Shown here piece by piece: positions 25,732-38,159 of a DNA stretch of 64,000 nt (position 1 is its first letter; the number at the start of each line of letters is the position of its first letter). Source of the DNA: Buteo buteo (taxonomy: Eukaryota > Chordata > Aves > Accipitriformes > Accipitridae); the NCBI RefSeq assembly GCF_964188355.1, contig NC_134187.1, positions 23,731,810 to 23,795,809 on the forward strand. The letters run 5' to 3'. The notes under the pieces were generated by a model. That model did no database searches. It was given only the letters and a program-made list of their open reading frames with translations, and was not told where the DNA came from. The position numbers and the translations under genes were made by a program.

Positions 25732-28700
25732 GTGTATAAAAATAAATTCATTATACATGGGATTTGGAAAGAAGAGATCTTACCTAATTTTTGGCCTCCA
25801 CTTTATTGTTCTGTAGAACTATATTTTTGTTTAGTATTTTAAATCATTAATGGATATATCAAGGAGATACATTTTCAGTGGAGTTATAATCATACTGCAC
25901 AGACACTCATAGAGACAGTGTTAGAAAAAAACCCATTCACTGGGATTTTTGCACAGGGTAACACTCCCATGGGGATCAGATCCCTCAAACAGGATGGCCA
26001 GTCACTGTCCAAATGGTGACAGGAGTGTCTGCTGCAAGGATCCTTGCAGCAGCATCTTCAGTTGGGGTGGGGGAGATTCCCTGAACTGCAGTTTGGTTCT
26101 TATAATCCTGATGGCCCATGGTCCTGTGTGACAAGTCCAGCACATGCAGGATCCTTTCTGTTGGTTGTATTAAACTATGTAGAAAACATATCCTAAGTAT
26201 CTTAACTGTGTACAAAAGACTATCTGATGGGACCATTCCTGCAGGGACAGTTTCTACAGACTGATTAAAATTATTTTACCTATGTACAGTTTGGGCAATT
26301 CTTTTCTCTGTGGTAGGAACTACCTGCATTTCTCCTCCAGGATATTAATTAGCACATCTAAAGTCACAATTAGTGTCTAACAACTGGCCTAAGCAGAGCA
26401 GGAGTTGCCAGGGGGAATTTCTGGCTCTGCCTGAGGTCCTACCCAGGAGTCCCTGTGACAACCAGTTGGCTGCCCTGTCCTCTGGCCTGGACCCTTGTCA
26501 ATCCCCTTGTTGTGACACTGCCTAGAAGTTCAGCAAACTCCCTGCAAATCAGTTCATTGTGTCATCTCTGCAGAGACTAACTGGGGCACTCCTGGAGCTT
26601 GCTTAAGATGACTAAGTGCACTGGAAATGCACACAGGCACAATTCTTACCCCCAGATACATTACAGTTGTATGGAGCAAACCTCTGTCAGCTTCAGCTAT
26701 ACAAACACAGTATCGATCATATATATGTGCATATATATACATCTCTTACAAATATGTATTAAAAGAATCTTCTGAATGCTTGAAGCTCCATCTCTCTTCT
26801 TCCAAAGTGCTTATTCCTAGGAAATATGCATGAAGTTGATAGTCTTTATGACTGCTACCCTTCTCTTATATTTTGATTGATGAACCACCAGGTTAACAAG
26901 ATATTAAGATGGACACGGCTAGAAAGATATTGTTTACACTCATCATAAAGGTCTAGTTTCACAGGAATATAGGCTTAAAAGGAATGTTTGCATGTTTAGA
27001 TAGCATTTAGATTGGTTAGTACCCAGGTTATTTGGGTTCTGATCCCTTTGCTCAGAATTACTTATGTAAACTAGTCAATCCTTTGCTTTATCTTTGTCTG
27101 ACCTGCACACCGAAGACACTGGTGTTAATAAAAGCTTCCTGTAACTGTTGGTGTGTAGAAATGCAAATGTTACTTTGACTGCAGAGGGGGTTTTTTTAGT
27201 CATTTAACAAATAAGAAAATAAGAAAAACAGAATTAATTTTGTTCAAATGCATAGAGATACACTGTAACTGTGTTCAATTTGGTCTACTCATACTGTGCC
27301 TCTGGTCATGACAGAATAAAAGACCATATATTTTCTTCTAAGCTATCCAGATGTTTCCCTAGGAATTTTCTTTCTATTCAATCCTAGTTGAAATACAAAG
27401 ATGATATGTTCTGCTTTTACTTACCCTAGTATATATCATGATGTTATCATAAACCCTGAATTAATTTTTCTGACATTTGAAGCAGTATGGGAGAAAAAAA
27501 TGCCCTTTTAACTCCAATTTACAGAGATGCTACATTTATACTTAGTTAGTTGTGAGTAAAATTTAGCATTTTATTTTAAACTCAGATTCAGACTCACTTC
27601 AAGCTTCCAATTTACTGTGAAGCATGATTACATCTGAAAATTGTTATACCTAACTTATGCTTTTTTACAGAATGAAAATATAATTTTTGCCTTGTTCTAT
27701 AAACATAAGTCCATGTTTATTCATGACATTCCCCAACTAATATTTTTCACCTGATAGGGATATTAAACTTTTGTTATGTTTTATAGCTACCCTACTCTTT
27801 CATCTGGTTCAAAACCAGCTTTAATGAGGGAAAATAAGTCCTATTTGTAGTGTAATGATAGAAAGTTTTATGATATTAAGGTCTCTGAGCTTACTTTTCA
27901 TTATAATGAGGTGATTCCTAAATGTGGAAAAATGTGTCTTTATTTCCATCAGATGTTGAGGATTAATTTTTCTGAAAAGCAAAGCTAGTCATGTGTAAAG
28001 TCATACGTTTATGAAGCTAGCTTTGTATTTGATTATACATATATTTATATGTGTATCTAATAATGCTTTTCTGCTTGTTGCTTAGGATATTTTCCATGCA
28101 TTTGAAAAAGAATAGTTGAGATAAATGTTTTTGCAAATCCATGCTACATATTAAAATGCTCAGAGTATTATTTCTCTGAATAATTTAAAAGATTATTGAA
28201 AAGTGATCCTCTTATCACTAATAACAAATTTCCATTTTGTGAATCATTAGTAATTCAGATCTGTCAGTTAGTGGAACATAGGTATTTAAATTGATGCAAA
28301 TAATTTAATTTATTCTCACTTAATAAACATCTAATTCATTAAAGACCATGCAGCTTGATAATTTTCAGTTAAATCTATCTGAAAGGGATTTTATTTGTTA
28401 GAAAGGCTTTGTAATGCCCTGAATAACAGCCATGCAGAAGGTAGCTGTCAAGTCATATAAAACTTGCTTTGGCATCTACACTTGAAAGTAAAAATAAACA
28501 TTACATTTATTAAAAGCTGTAGCCTACCTTATATTGAAGAAGAATATACAAAGAACTTTCTCATTTATTTTAGTCACTAAAATGATACACTACTTGGGGG
28601 ATACAGAAAAGAAAAATTGTGATGAAAACACAATCTTCAAATACAATTTTTAAGATCTCAGAGAGATTGGCAGAGTATTTGTGCCACAAGCTACAATTAA

Positions 28701-31700
28701 ATTAGTTGCCTGTGCCCACAGAACTGTTTAGGGTTACAGCATATGCTTCTGCTCAGAATTTGCTCTCCTATTTCACCATCATGATCTTTCCACTTTCCAA
28801 GCATATTTATCGGAAATTATTTCATTCTGATGTCACCATAACCAAATCACCTAACTTTTCATTTATTTTCTCCTTACCAAAGCTTAAACATTTTTTTTTT
28901 TTTCCTATAGAAAGCCCATCTCAAAAACCTCTTCTTAACCAGAACTAAAGATACACTGGAACTACTTATGGAAATTGTGTCTAGTATTGGCCCTCTTCAA
29001 AACATTCTGCAGAGTTGTAGAAATCTATTTGTACTACTGCCCGTTTACCTTAACAGGGGAAAGGTTAACAGCTTCAGACCTGGTTCATATAAAGTTTCAG
29101 CAATGCAAATTCATGCTTGCAGATGCATCCTGAATTTGCTCAAAAGGAGGAAGACAATGGAAATTTCCAGCAGTGTCTGATTCCTTTCTTACAGGACAGT
29201 AACACCTTAGATGAGATGTGAAGATGCCTGCAGGGCTTGTTGGGGTTTAGGGCTATAAAGTAGCTAGTTTTTTAGCTTTTGGGTTGGTTTGATTTGGTTT
29301 TCCTTCCCTCGTCCTCCTGGCAACAGGCTAAGCAATTTTTTCCGATACTATAAAATTATCTTCACATAATGGTGGATATACTCAGTTTAAAAGCATGGAT
29401 AGAGCTCATCTACAGATTCCCAAAGCTCATATCCTCTAAGTGATAACAGGTGGCAGAATCTCATCTTTAAGAAATGATGGTCATCTCTGGGGACCTCTGT
29501 AAGAGATATATATGCAATAAACATGAGTGCTCAAAATCCATTAAAGTAAATGAAAAATCTCACAAGGCACAATTGACATCAGTAGGTTTTGTACATAACA
29601 GGTAGGGAGAGAGCTTCAGTGGATGTAAGACTTTTGGCTTGAAGAGAGCTCTGACATTTCTTAGCTGCTGAGAATTTGTACAGTAATGTTCAAAAGAACT
29701 TAGAGAGTAGCCACTGGTAAGAGACCAGTTATTATTCAACCACTAGACCTCTAATAATGGAATGCTATAACTTTCCCTCCATTTAAACTGAAATGACATT
29801 TACATTCCTTTATCTCTTTTCGTATTTTCTTATGTGTTTTTTGTGTAAGCTGTCTTTTTTATGTTTGTCCTGATTCTAAAAAGCATGTAGACACCAAGAA
29901 AGGCTATATTTCTGAAAGCAAATATTTTTTTAAACTCTAAGTGCTGGTTTTACAAATGCATCTTTCAAACATCCCCTCTTGCACTGATGGGGAATGCATT
30001 TAAAATAAGATGAGATATGCAGATCAAAAATATTCCCAGCTTTGCACAGCACGGAGGAGATGGAAATAACATTTCTCCAAAGGCTCAACATTGCTGGGAG
30101 GATGAAAGCCAAAGCAACAGTCACCTCTCTACAGGAACATCAGTACCATTTATATGCGCTGTCAAATAGTTCTTTGCTGAAAAATCTGTAAGAAATCCCT
30201 GAAGTCTGAATAACGTCTTAAGTGATTTTCATCACCAGTGACCAGTGATCTTGGAAGAGGAAAGAGAAGATGATCATATTATGGGAAACACAAGCAAGGA
30301 CAGCAACAAAACATGGATAGGTGAAACTGCTACGTTCTTTTGGACACTCCCAGGGAAGTTATTTACTTAAAAAAAAAAAAAAAAGGAGTGGGGAGGAGGG
30401 TTTGAAAGCCCAAACCAAAAGGATACAATCAACCCTTCTATGGGTTGCTGAGACAAAAGCTAGATACAGCTCAGTTCATAGCCTGTAGGGCTCCTAGGCT
30501 GAAGATAGTCCAAGACAAAACAAAGGCAGTAAAAGAAATTAATTTGCTAGATGAACGACACTGAGTTTAGGGGCAACATAGGTAAGGCCTATTTTCTTAC
30601 CTATCTTCAGTTTTGCTTATGAAGAAAGATATTTTATAGCAAAAAAAAAAAAAAAAGCAAAGCACTAAAAATAGGATTGAATCACAAACTAAACACTTCT
30701 ACAAGCTCTTCTTGAAAACTTTGCAACCTCTGTAGCTTTATTGTCTTGCTTGCTTTATCTTTTCTTTCCTCTTGAATCCCTCCTCTCCTGGATGATGTTT
30801 ATATCATCCTGACAAAGCTCAGTGCAATAGACTGAGTGATGTGTTTGAAATGGAATGTCAGATTATATCTCTGCTATTGAATTTCTGAAACAATTTTAAA
30901 AGCCAACAGAAAGTCACAGATCAGTAATGGATAATCTTTTAGAAATGTATGTTTAGTGAAAATTTTTACATTTTAAATTCTACTGCTTCACAAATCAAAA
31001 TTTTGTGTTATAGAGAAAAACTGAGATCCATCAGTAATTAGATAAATGTAGAGAGAACACACTTTAGCTGTAAACCCAAGTATTAGAGCTTATTGTTTAA
31101 TTAAAATCTGAATAATCCACTTACTAGATCCTTTTTGCTCTCTCTCTGGCTTTTGAAAATGTAGAAAGCTGACAACCTATTTTCTGTCTCTTGATTTGAA
31201 ATTTCTAGTCACTATTTACAAAATTATTCTGAAAAGTTATTAATTTTAATAGCCATTTTTAAAAAATGTGGAAGATGGTTGAAAAGCCAAATAAATTTAA
31301 AATTATTTTCAATCCATTGGTTGACGTGCTCCAAGGATTCTAAAATGTTAGTGGGGGACAGCCACTCTAATTCTTTATATAATTCTATCCTTAAATATTA
31401 AGTGTCACATATAAATACCTACAAACCTACATGAATTTTCTACAATATAATTTTTAGAAAACGTCCCAGGTAATGAACTATATTATATTTTTTATTAATA
31501 TTTGAGAGTTTGCATTAAAAACTAATGTCATTAATCTGTAAAATGGAAAGATGGGAGGTTTTTTTTAAAGGACACCATTTTCCTTCAGAAATTTTGTGTA
31601 CTTCCTTGAACACTTAATAACATGAGTGGTCTGGCTTTAGAAGACATAAGATAAAAAAGAAACAAGAGGTTGTCAAGTTGTCATTGCCTAAATTGCAGAT

Positions 31701-32864
31701 CTAAAAAGATTTAATGCAATTGCACAATATTGTTTATTTTTAAAAGCATCGTTAAGAATCTGTTTCATACAGCTCGTTCACTTGAAGAGAAAATGTGTTT
31801 TCTCAAACTCCAAAATGTCCAATCTCCTGTAAGACTGTATTTTGTGTGCACTCAAAATTCCCATTAGCATTGTGAAATCAGGAATATAGAGGAATCATGA
31901 TACTCTTCTCTGTTCTAAAGTAATAATGAGTTAATAGTCTTGATTCTCAGTAAATCTGTACCATAAGTCTGGGATTCATCTGACCAAATCACAGCTATTC
32001 AAAGTTAGACAGTTAGTCTAAGATAGTCTTCTAGGCTTCTTTATCACCTCTGGAGTTGCCTCTTTCCTTTGGGCATTTCATCCCATTTCATATTAAGTGC
32101 CAAAAGCCATGGAGTAGAGACACATACACTTGCCATTGCATGTAGAAAGACCATGTGTGACTAGTTTAGATTTGGACATCTTACTTTTTAGACAACTGCT
32201 GTTGGGTAAGCCACATCTTCACTGTTTTTAGGCTTCCTTATCCAGATTTTTTAAAAATACTTTTTTAAAGATAATAATGGAAATATTAAGAATATGAACA
32301 AGTAATAATTTGAAATATTAATACAGTGGCAACCTTTCAGTAATGTAATGGTGCTTTTTATTATTAGCATAAATTTGGGGTTTAAAAATATTGCCTAGAT
32401 CTTTCTGGCTTTTTTGAGTGGGTAACTGGAAATTGTTACTTGGGTTATATTTTGTTTCTTATAGGGTATGGCAGTCCCTTTTGTACCTCTCTAAACATAA
32501 AGGTGAATTTACTTGCCAAAGCACTCAACAGGATTACATCAGCTTGCTTAGGAGAGAACCAAGAATAGTGACAAATTTTAAGTGATTATATTTTTCACAA
32601 CCAAGAGGAAAGGTAAAATGAATGCAGTACTAGAAGACAAACAAAAATACAGAGTTTTTCCACCAAAATCTTTGTGTTTATGTTTGTGTCTCATATAAAA
32701 AACTTCTTAGGAAAATCTGTGCTGCAGGAATAATACATCTCTGCCGGTGTTTGATCTGGGAATACTACCTCAAAACTTCCCTCTTACAGCTGAATTATCT
32801 TTTGAACTATCTCAGAAATCACTCTTTACATCTATTACTCTATTTAACCACCCCACTCCTACTA
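25732..32864. other. AT-rich DNA without recognised gene
   Basis: About 7.1 kb. Two less AT-rich patches (about 25.93-26.12 and 26.37-26.60 kb) have no repeat family I can name. There is a short alternating TA/CA tract near 26.72 kb, and A-runs at 30369-30384 and 30641-30656. Frames are all under about 85 codons. No RNA genes were recognised. Confidence 0.45.
26719..26741. repeat. Short AT/GT alternating tract
   Basis: Alternating purine-pyrimidine ATATATGTGCATATATATAC-type stretch. Low complexity; no function implied. Confidence 0.8.
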
Positions 32865-32869
32865 AGTAT

Positions 32870-33817
32870 TGTCATGTCCCAATTTCTCAGGACGACGACT
32901 CAGGTTTGCTGATTCCCAAGTCAGGACTAAGGTGAAACAACACCAGGGATCCTTTAACTCACAAAACTCAACTTTTATTCGCTCACAACAAGAATTGGCA
33001 TGCTTACCGCAAAAATTGGTACGCTTGCAACAAAAATTGGCATGAAACTACATCAGTAAACTGTGTAATGTGTGCTAACCATACATCACCAAACATACAC
33101 TACAGGCCTTGCTTATTGGGATCAGTTCAGGGAAGACAGTAAGGCGAGCCCTCCCGTTGGGTCAGGAGGTTCAGAGCAGACCCCCCTGCTTTCTAGACTC
33201 CTTCTCAGAGAGGAGCCCAGGGGCAGCTGGATCCGCTCCTAGTCCCGGACTTGGTCAGCGGTTTTGTGTCTAAAGGGATGAGGTGTGGGGAGTACAGAAA
33301 AAGAGAGAGACAGAGAGAGAAAAGAGAAAGGTTTCACTGGTCCTGGGTCCAGCGTTGGTCCCATCAGCCAAGGGGTCCTGTCAGCCCAGGGGTCCAATCC
33401 CGGTGGCACACACATGTGGAGCTTCAGTTTGTGACCTTTTGTCATCCTTGCCCCTCTTTTGGGCGGGCACTCAAACTCATTGGGCTAATTAGGTGTCATG
33501 CATGGTTTGTGCTTTCAGACCCTTTGGGAAATGGGTCGGTGGACTTGGGGGTCATTTGGGGAGTAACTTCCCTTCCCTGCAGACATGACCCTTGTTTGAT
33601 CTTTGGCCGCGCATGGTGAGCTGCCCTGCTCAGCATATCAGAATAGGGAGCTGCGCACCCTCCAGCATGCCCTCTGTCCTGTGCTCATCTGTGCTGATGG
33701 GCTTCTTTTCACCTATGGTTCCTTGCTATGCAGGGTTCATGGTTAGATAGAGTTCATCCCTAGGCAGAACTTGCCCCATGACAATGTTTGAGATGTTAAC
33801 TCTTTCAGTCTCTCACA
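32870..33817 (-). mobile_element. Solo LTR of a separate family (copy H)
   Basis: A 948-bp block flanked by a perfect 5-bp target duplication, AGTAT at 32865-32869 and at 33818-33822. It has TG...CA ends on both readings (plus strand TGTCATG...CTCACA). The minus strand is taken as sense because an AATAAA signal lies at 32974-32979, about 105 bp from that end; the plus strand shows no comparable signal. Close to it, inside the putative R/U5 region, is a threefold 21-bp tandem repeat. A purine-rich GA tract occurs at about 33294-33330. No sequence is shared with the other LTRs in the window beyond the end dinucleotides. No internal genes: a solo LTR. Its open frames (up to 122 codons at 33251-33619) are incidental. 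Confidence 0.88.
32983..33046 (-). repeat. 21-bp tandem repeat, 3 units, inside LTR copy H
   Basis: The core AATTGG recurs at 32993, 33014 and 33035, exactly 21 bp apart, within units resembling 'gcaacaaaaattggcatgct'. It lies immediately downstream (in the LTR sense) of the polyadenylation signal. Confidence 0.9.
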
Positions 33818-33822
33818 AGTAT

Positions 33823-36800
33823 ACAGAAAAATTCAACTAGATTAATAGGAAGAAGTTGAAATACTAAGGAATACTAAAGAAAAGGGTGGAAGGAAAATGG
33901 TGGAAAGGATTGGTTTCAATATTGCTATTGAAATGTTTATTGAATAACTTTGTGTTCTGAATTATCTCGGTGTCCTTTGTAGCTGAAAATAACTGGACAA
34001 AGCTGATTAATCAGCTAGTGATTCTTGGACAGTGTTCTTTTCTGTTACAGAACCGAATAACCTGGAACGGACATTTTTGTTCAGAAGGCAGATTCCTGTG
34101 AACAATGTCTTTTGAGAATCAGATCTGATTTCTCCTCAGCCTTCTCTTCATACTCATTGAAGAGACCTGAAAAGAGGGAATGTTTCATTTGCTTCAACAT
34201 ATATAGGAAGTCTGCTCAGTTATTTATAAATAAGTTTCCAGGGTGAAAGTTTGGAAAAGGAAACAGAAAAGTACACTAAGATAAGCTTCAAAGAAGCAGA
34301 AACCATGACAGAATAAGAAACCATAGAAAGTTTTCCTTGACCATTAGGGCAGCTTCTAATCCTCATCTAAACATGGGGTTTTGTTCAACATCTCCCTGAA
34401 ATTCTGAAAGCATTCTCTGGAATGAAAACTGCAAACAGATTTGAATTAGTAGTTTGTATTCCTTGCAAGTCTAAAAGAGATGCTGTTATGTTCATGGCTC
34501 AAACCATGATTTTTATGCCTGCAAACTTTGCATTTGTCTGGATAAAGGACTTGCAACTGAGCCCTTTCAGAAGATAATGAACATTAAAAAAATGCACACC
34601 ATCCAAACACAAGGTTTAGCATGTATTTGGCAGATGAAATCAAGCAGTACCTACCATTACAAAAAAGCAGACCTGGTTGAAACTGAATGTTCAGAAATTA
34701 ATTTGTTTTACATTTATATCTCAGTGGCATTGTTTTTATCAACTGCATATCAGCAGAGAAAATTGGAGAAAAAGGGGAGAAGGGCAAATGAAAAGAGAAT
34801 GCTAAAATCTTTCAACTGCTTTACACCTGCTTCAATTGATTGTATAGTTAAACAAATCACTCCTGCTAAATTACATGTACACTGCTTATCAGTTACTACT
34901 CACGAATAATTAATATTCCTTATAAATCATGTTTTTAATTGTAAGGGACACTTGCTTAAATTTTAAAATGTGGATCAAAATGTGGTTTGTTTGACTGGCT
35001 GAATGCCAATATCTAAATTCTGTGTACATCAGAGTGACCCTGAACTCTTCACAGTCTCCAAGAGTCTCTCCAAGCTCTCCCTGCATAGACTTGGGTGGAT
35101 CATGACAGGTCCCTTAAGGTCATCTTTGCCCAGGTTTAAATCAATATTGTCAGGTCATTTGGCCATGGTCACAGCAGGGCAGTATATGATATTACTTCAC
35201 TGATGCCTGCATTACACATTAGGTAGAAACACCATGCCCTTAAATCAAAATAGTTGGACCAGCATGTTGCATCTATTGCTTCACTTCAGTCCTTCAAATA
35301 GTGATACTTCCCTCTTTTGTCCTGCACTCAGGTGACACATTTCTAGCCATGGCTCTCAGTGGTAAACAGCAAATGTTGTCTTTTCCTGGCATATAGCCTG
35401 AAAGAAGTATATACACACAGCAGAGTTTGGTCACTGGGCTGTTGCAGAAGCACAGCAATTCCCTGATGATATCGTGGGTTGCAAAGCTCCTCAGCTTGGG
35501 TAACCCCAACAGAAAGACCAATTACTCTAAAACATTGCAGAAATTAAGTTGTGAGGTAACCTGTGGATTGGGTCAGGTGAAGGATTCTCAGGACCCCCAA
35601 ATTACAAAGCAGCATCTCTGGTCCTGGAGTTATTACAGCCAAATGCTTAGATTTTTTTCCCAGCAGGGAGATGGTGATGAGCCACTTAGGCCTTTTTGTT
35701 AGTCAGTGGCATAAGAACATTTTGAAATTCCTCACGCAAAGGAAAAGGCTGGCTTGTTGCCCCAAAGAGCTGCTTCAGATCTTCACAGTGAACCTTATCA
35801 GGTTTTCTTCTTTCTCTCTGATTATCTGGTTTATTAATGCCAGTTATAACCAGACATTGTGATACCAAAAATGTCAGCATTTATGGGTTAAAATTAACAC
35901 AAAATTGTGTACCCTTACAAGCTCATTACAAATGTTTGTAAACTCCCAGTACTCCTCCAGAACTGCAGTAGCCCTGTTTTCTAAGACAGTTATAACAGCC
36001 ATATATTGCCCTAGAAATGCTTTGGATGTGCTTCACCGAAGTTTTTGTCAAGCCCATAGCCTTTTACGTAGGATAAAAATAAGGTTACATGTAAATGCTT
36101 ATTAACTGCTTATTAGGAAGAAATGTAAAAGGCAGTGACACATGCTAGGATAGTTTTGGCTTGCCTGCATCATCCTAGTCTTCCAGCCACACAGTGGTCA
36201 TACTCATGCTATTTACAAGTGTGAGCCTTAATTCAAGTTATTCGAAGGCTTGTGTCTGAATTTCTGTGCCAGAAACTTTTCCATTCAGATACCTTAATGA
36301 ATCATACAAGCTAGTAGGAAGGCAAAATGAGTAATCAGGGGGCTAACATGAGTTCAAGGGTAGCTAATATAGAAGAAAGTACCCTGAGAAGGTAGGAAAA
36401 CCTGTGCACAAATGTCTTTTATCATGGCTTCTGTGAGGCTTGCAGCACTGGGAACTGGAACTGCCTCATAATTTTAAAATGAAAGTAACTGCTATAAAAA
36501 GGTATCACAAGAAAAATAAAATTATCCAGGCATAGAAAAACTCTGGCACTGACATCATGCCAGGGTAAGCAATTAAGTGAGTTATTAGCACAAACTGAAA
36601 TGGCATTACTATATCTCATTGTTAACTTGAGGAATGAATGAAATACATAAAAAATCATAATTCTATATTGTTTATCTAAATTGTGATATAACAGTGCTCA
36701 GTGACAAGAGGTCAAGGGATGATGGGAGTATGAGCATTATAACAAAAACATAATCTAATGAGATTTTTGCTTCTTTCATGAAATCTTATCGCACACCTTG

Positions 36801-37590
36801 AGCACAATAGAATAAAGGCTGAAGTAGAGGACAGTGGTTCAAAGACAATAAGAGGCAAGCAGTGCTGAGGAATCAAGACAAAAATGTTTAGAAAAAGCCT
36901 AGAAAATTGAACTTTTCTGCATATATAATCCTAATCTGTTTAAACCTGTATAAGTATATACATACATAATCTATAAATATTTCTTTTAATAACTGAAAAA
37001 GGGTTGACTTTCTTTTACTAATGGCATATGATGGTGAAGCCAGCTACAGTACCTTTATATATATTTATAACCTTACTACTTTTATATTTAATTATTAAAA
37101 TGTTATTAAAACTTTGAATTTAATCAAAATTCTTGATATGCTGTAAAACACACTTGGACTCCAGTTTTTCGGGAGGAAGATCAAATGCATATTACAGTTT
37201 TATGAAAGCACTGTAGCTAACAGAATTTAGTGCTGATCCCAGGGACATAAGATATCCTTGTTCAGGTGCTAAAATCTTCCTCCAAAACACCTCTTTATGG
37301 AAGGAATTGTGCTGAAGGTCTAATTCTATTTTTACTTTCTAACTAATCAATATTGTTTCATCTCATTTCTTTCCTGAAGCTAAAAAATAATAATAAAAAA
37401 AAAAATCTGCTGGGTTGTGGGTAATTACAATGGGCAAGGCAGTGGTGTACTGGTTTATTGCTCAAATAATAAAGAAATAAAGCAGGATAGCAATAAATAT
37501 CAGTACATTAGATGTGCTTTGCACAGTAACAACAATTCCAGAGAAAAGTTGAAGGTTTGAAAACCTAAACAGTCCATGAAGAGCAAGTCA
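33823..37590. other. AT-rich DNA without recognised gene
   Basis: Nothing recognised. The longest frame is 110 codons (34577-34909, plus) with low-complexity, AT-driven composition and no domain. Confidence 0.5.
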
Positions 37591-37593
37591 GCT

Positions 37594-38110
37594 ATTATAA
37601 ATTTAAGGAATAATTTGAAAGGGACCCTGGCAAGTTACCTGGTCCAGTCCCTCGCTTTAAACAGCACCCATTTACTTGCTCAGTGTCTTCGCCATAGTCT
37701 GTTTATGAAAACCTCCAAGAGGTTTCACAATACCCTTGGGCAAACTGTTTCAGTATTTGACCAGCCACATTGTGATTTATTTATATTTCTAAAATCTAAT
37801 CAGAATTTTTATTGATATAACTGTGTTTACTGCCCATTGTCCTTTCACTGTGCACCTGTGGAGGCTAGCTCTGTCTTTTCTATAACTATCTATTTGACTG
37901 TTAAAGACATCTGTAAGACACTCCCCTAGTCTTTTGTTTTCTAAAGACTGAATTTATCCAGATCTCTCAGCATGTCTTACTACATCATACACTCCACCTT
38001 CATAATCATCTTGGTGGCTGAACTCACTCCAGTTCACCAACAGTTTTCTTGCACTGCAGCACCCAAAACTGTATTTTAATCCTGTACTTAAATCCACAAC
38101 GATGAATGAG
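37594..38110 (-). mobile_element. Degraded CR1 LINE, older subfamily
   Basis: On the plus strand the sequence follows the reverse complement of a CR1 3' region. It begins at the 3' end ('tttgaaagggaccctggcaagttacctggtcc'-like), then the 'tttatgaaaacctccaagagg' and 'cccattgtcctttcactgtgcacc' segments. It ends in the part corresponding to 'ctgaatttatccagatctctcagc' and 'gcactgcagcacccaaaactg', which encodes the conserved RT C-terminal block. Divergence is high and no frame survives. The terminal ATTCTATG repeat is not clearly preserved. Confidence 0.75.
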
Positions 38111-38159
38111 TATACACTCTGAGGATCCTGCTTGCACCATTTCATAATCATGCATATTT

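Noticed and set aside
34577..34909. 110-codon plus-strand frame
   Set aside because: AT-driven composition, no domain, no supporting start or splice context.
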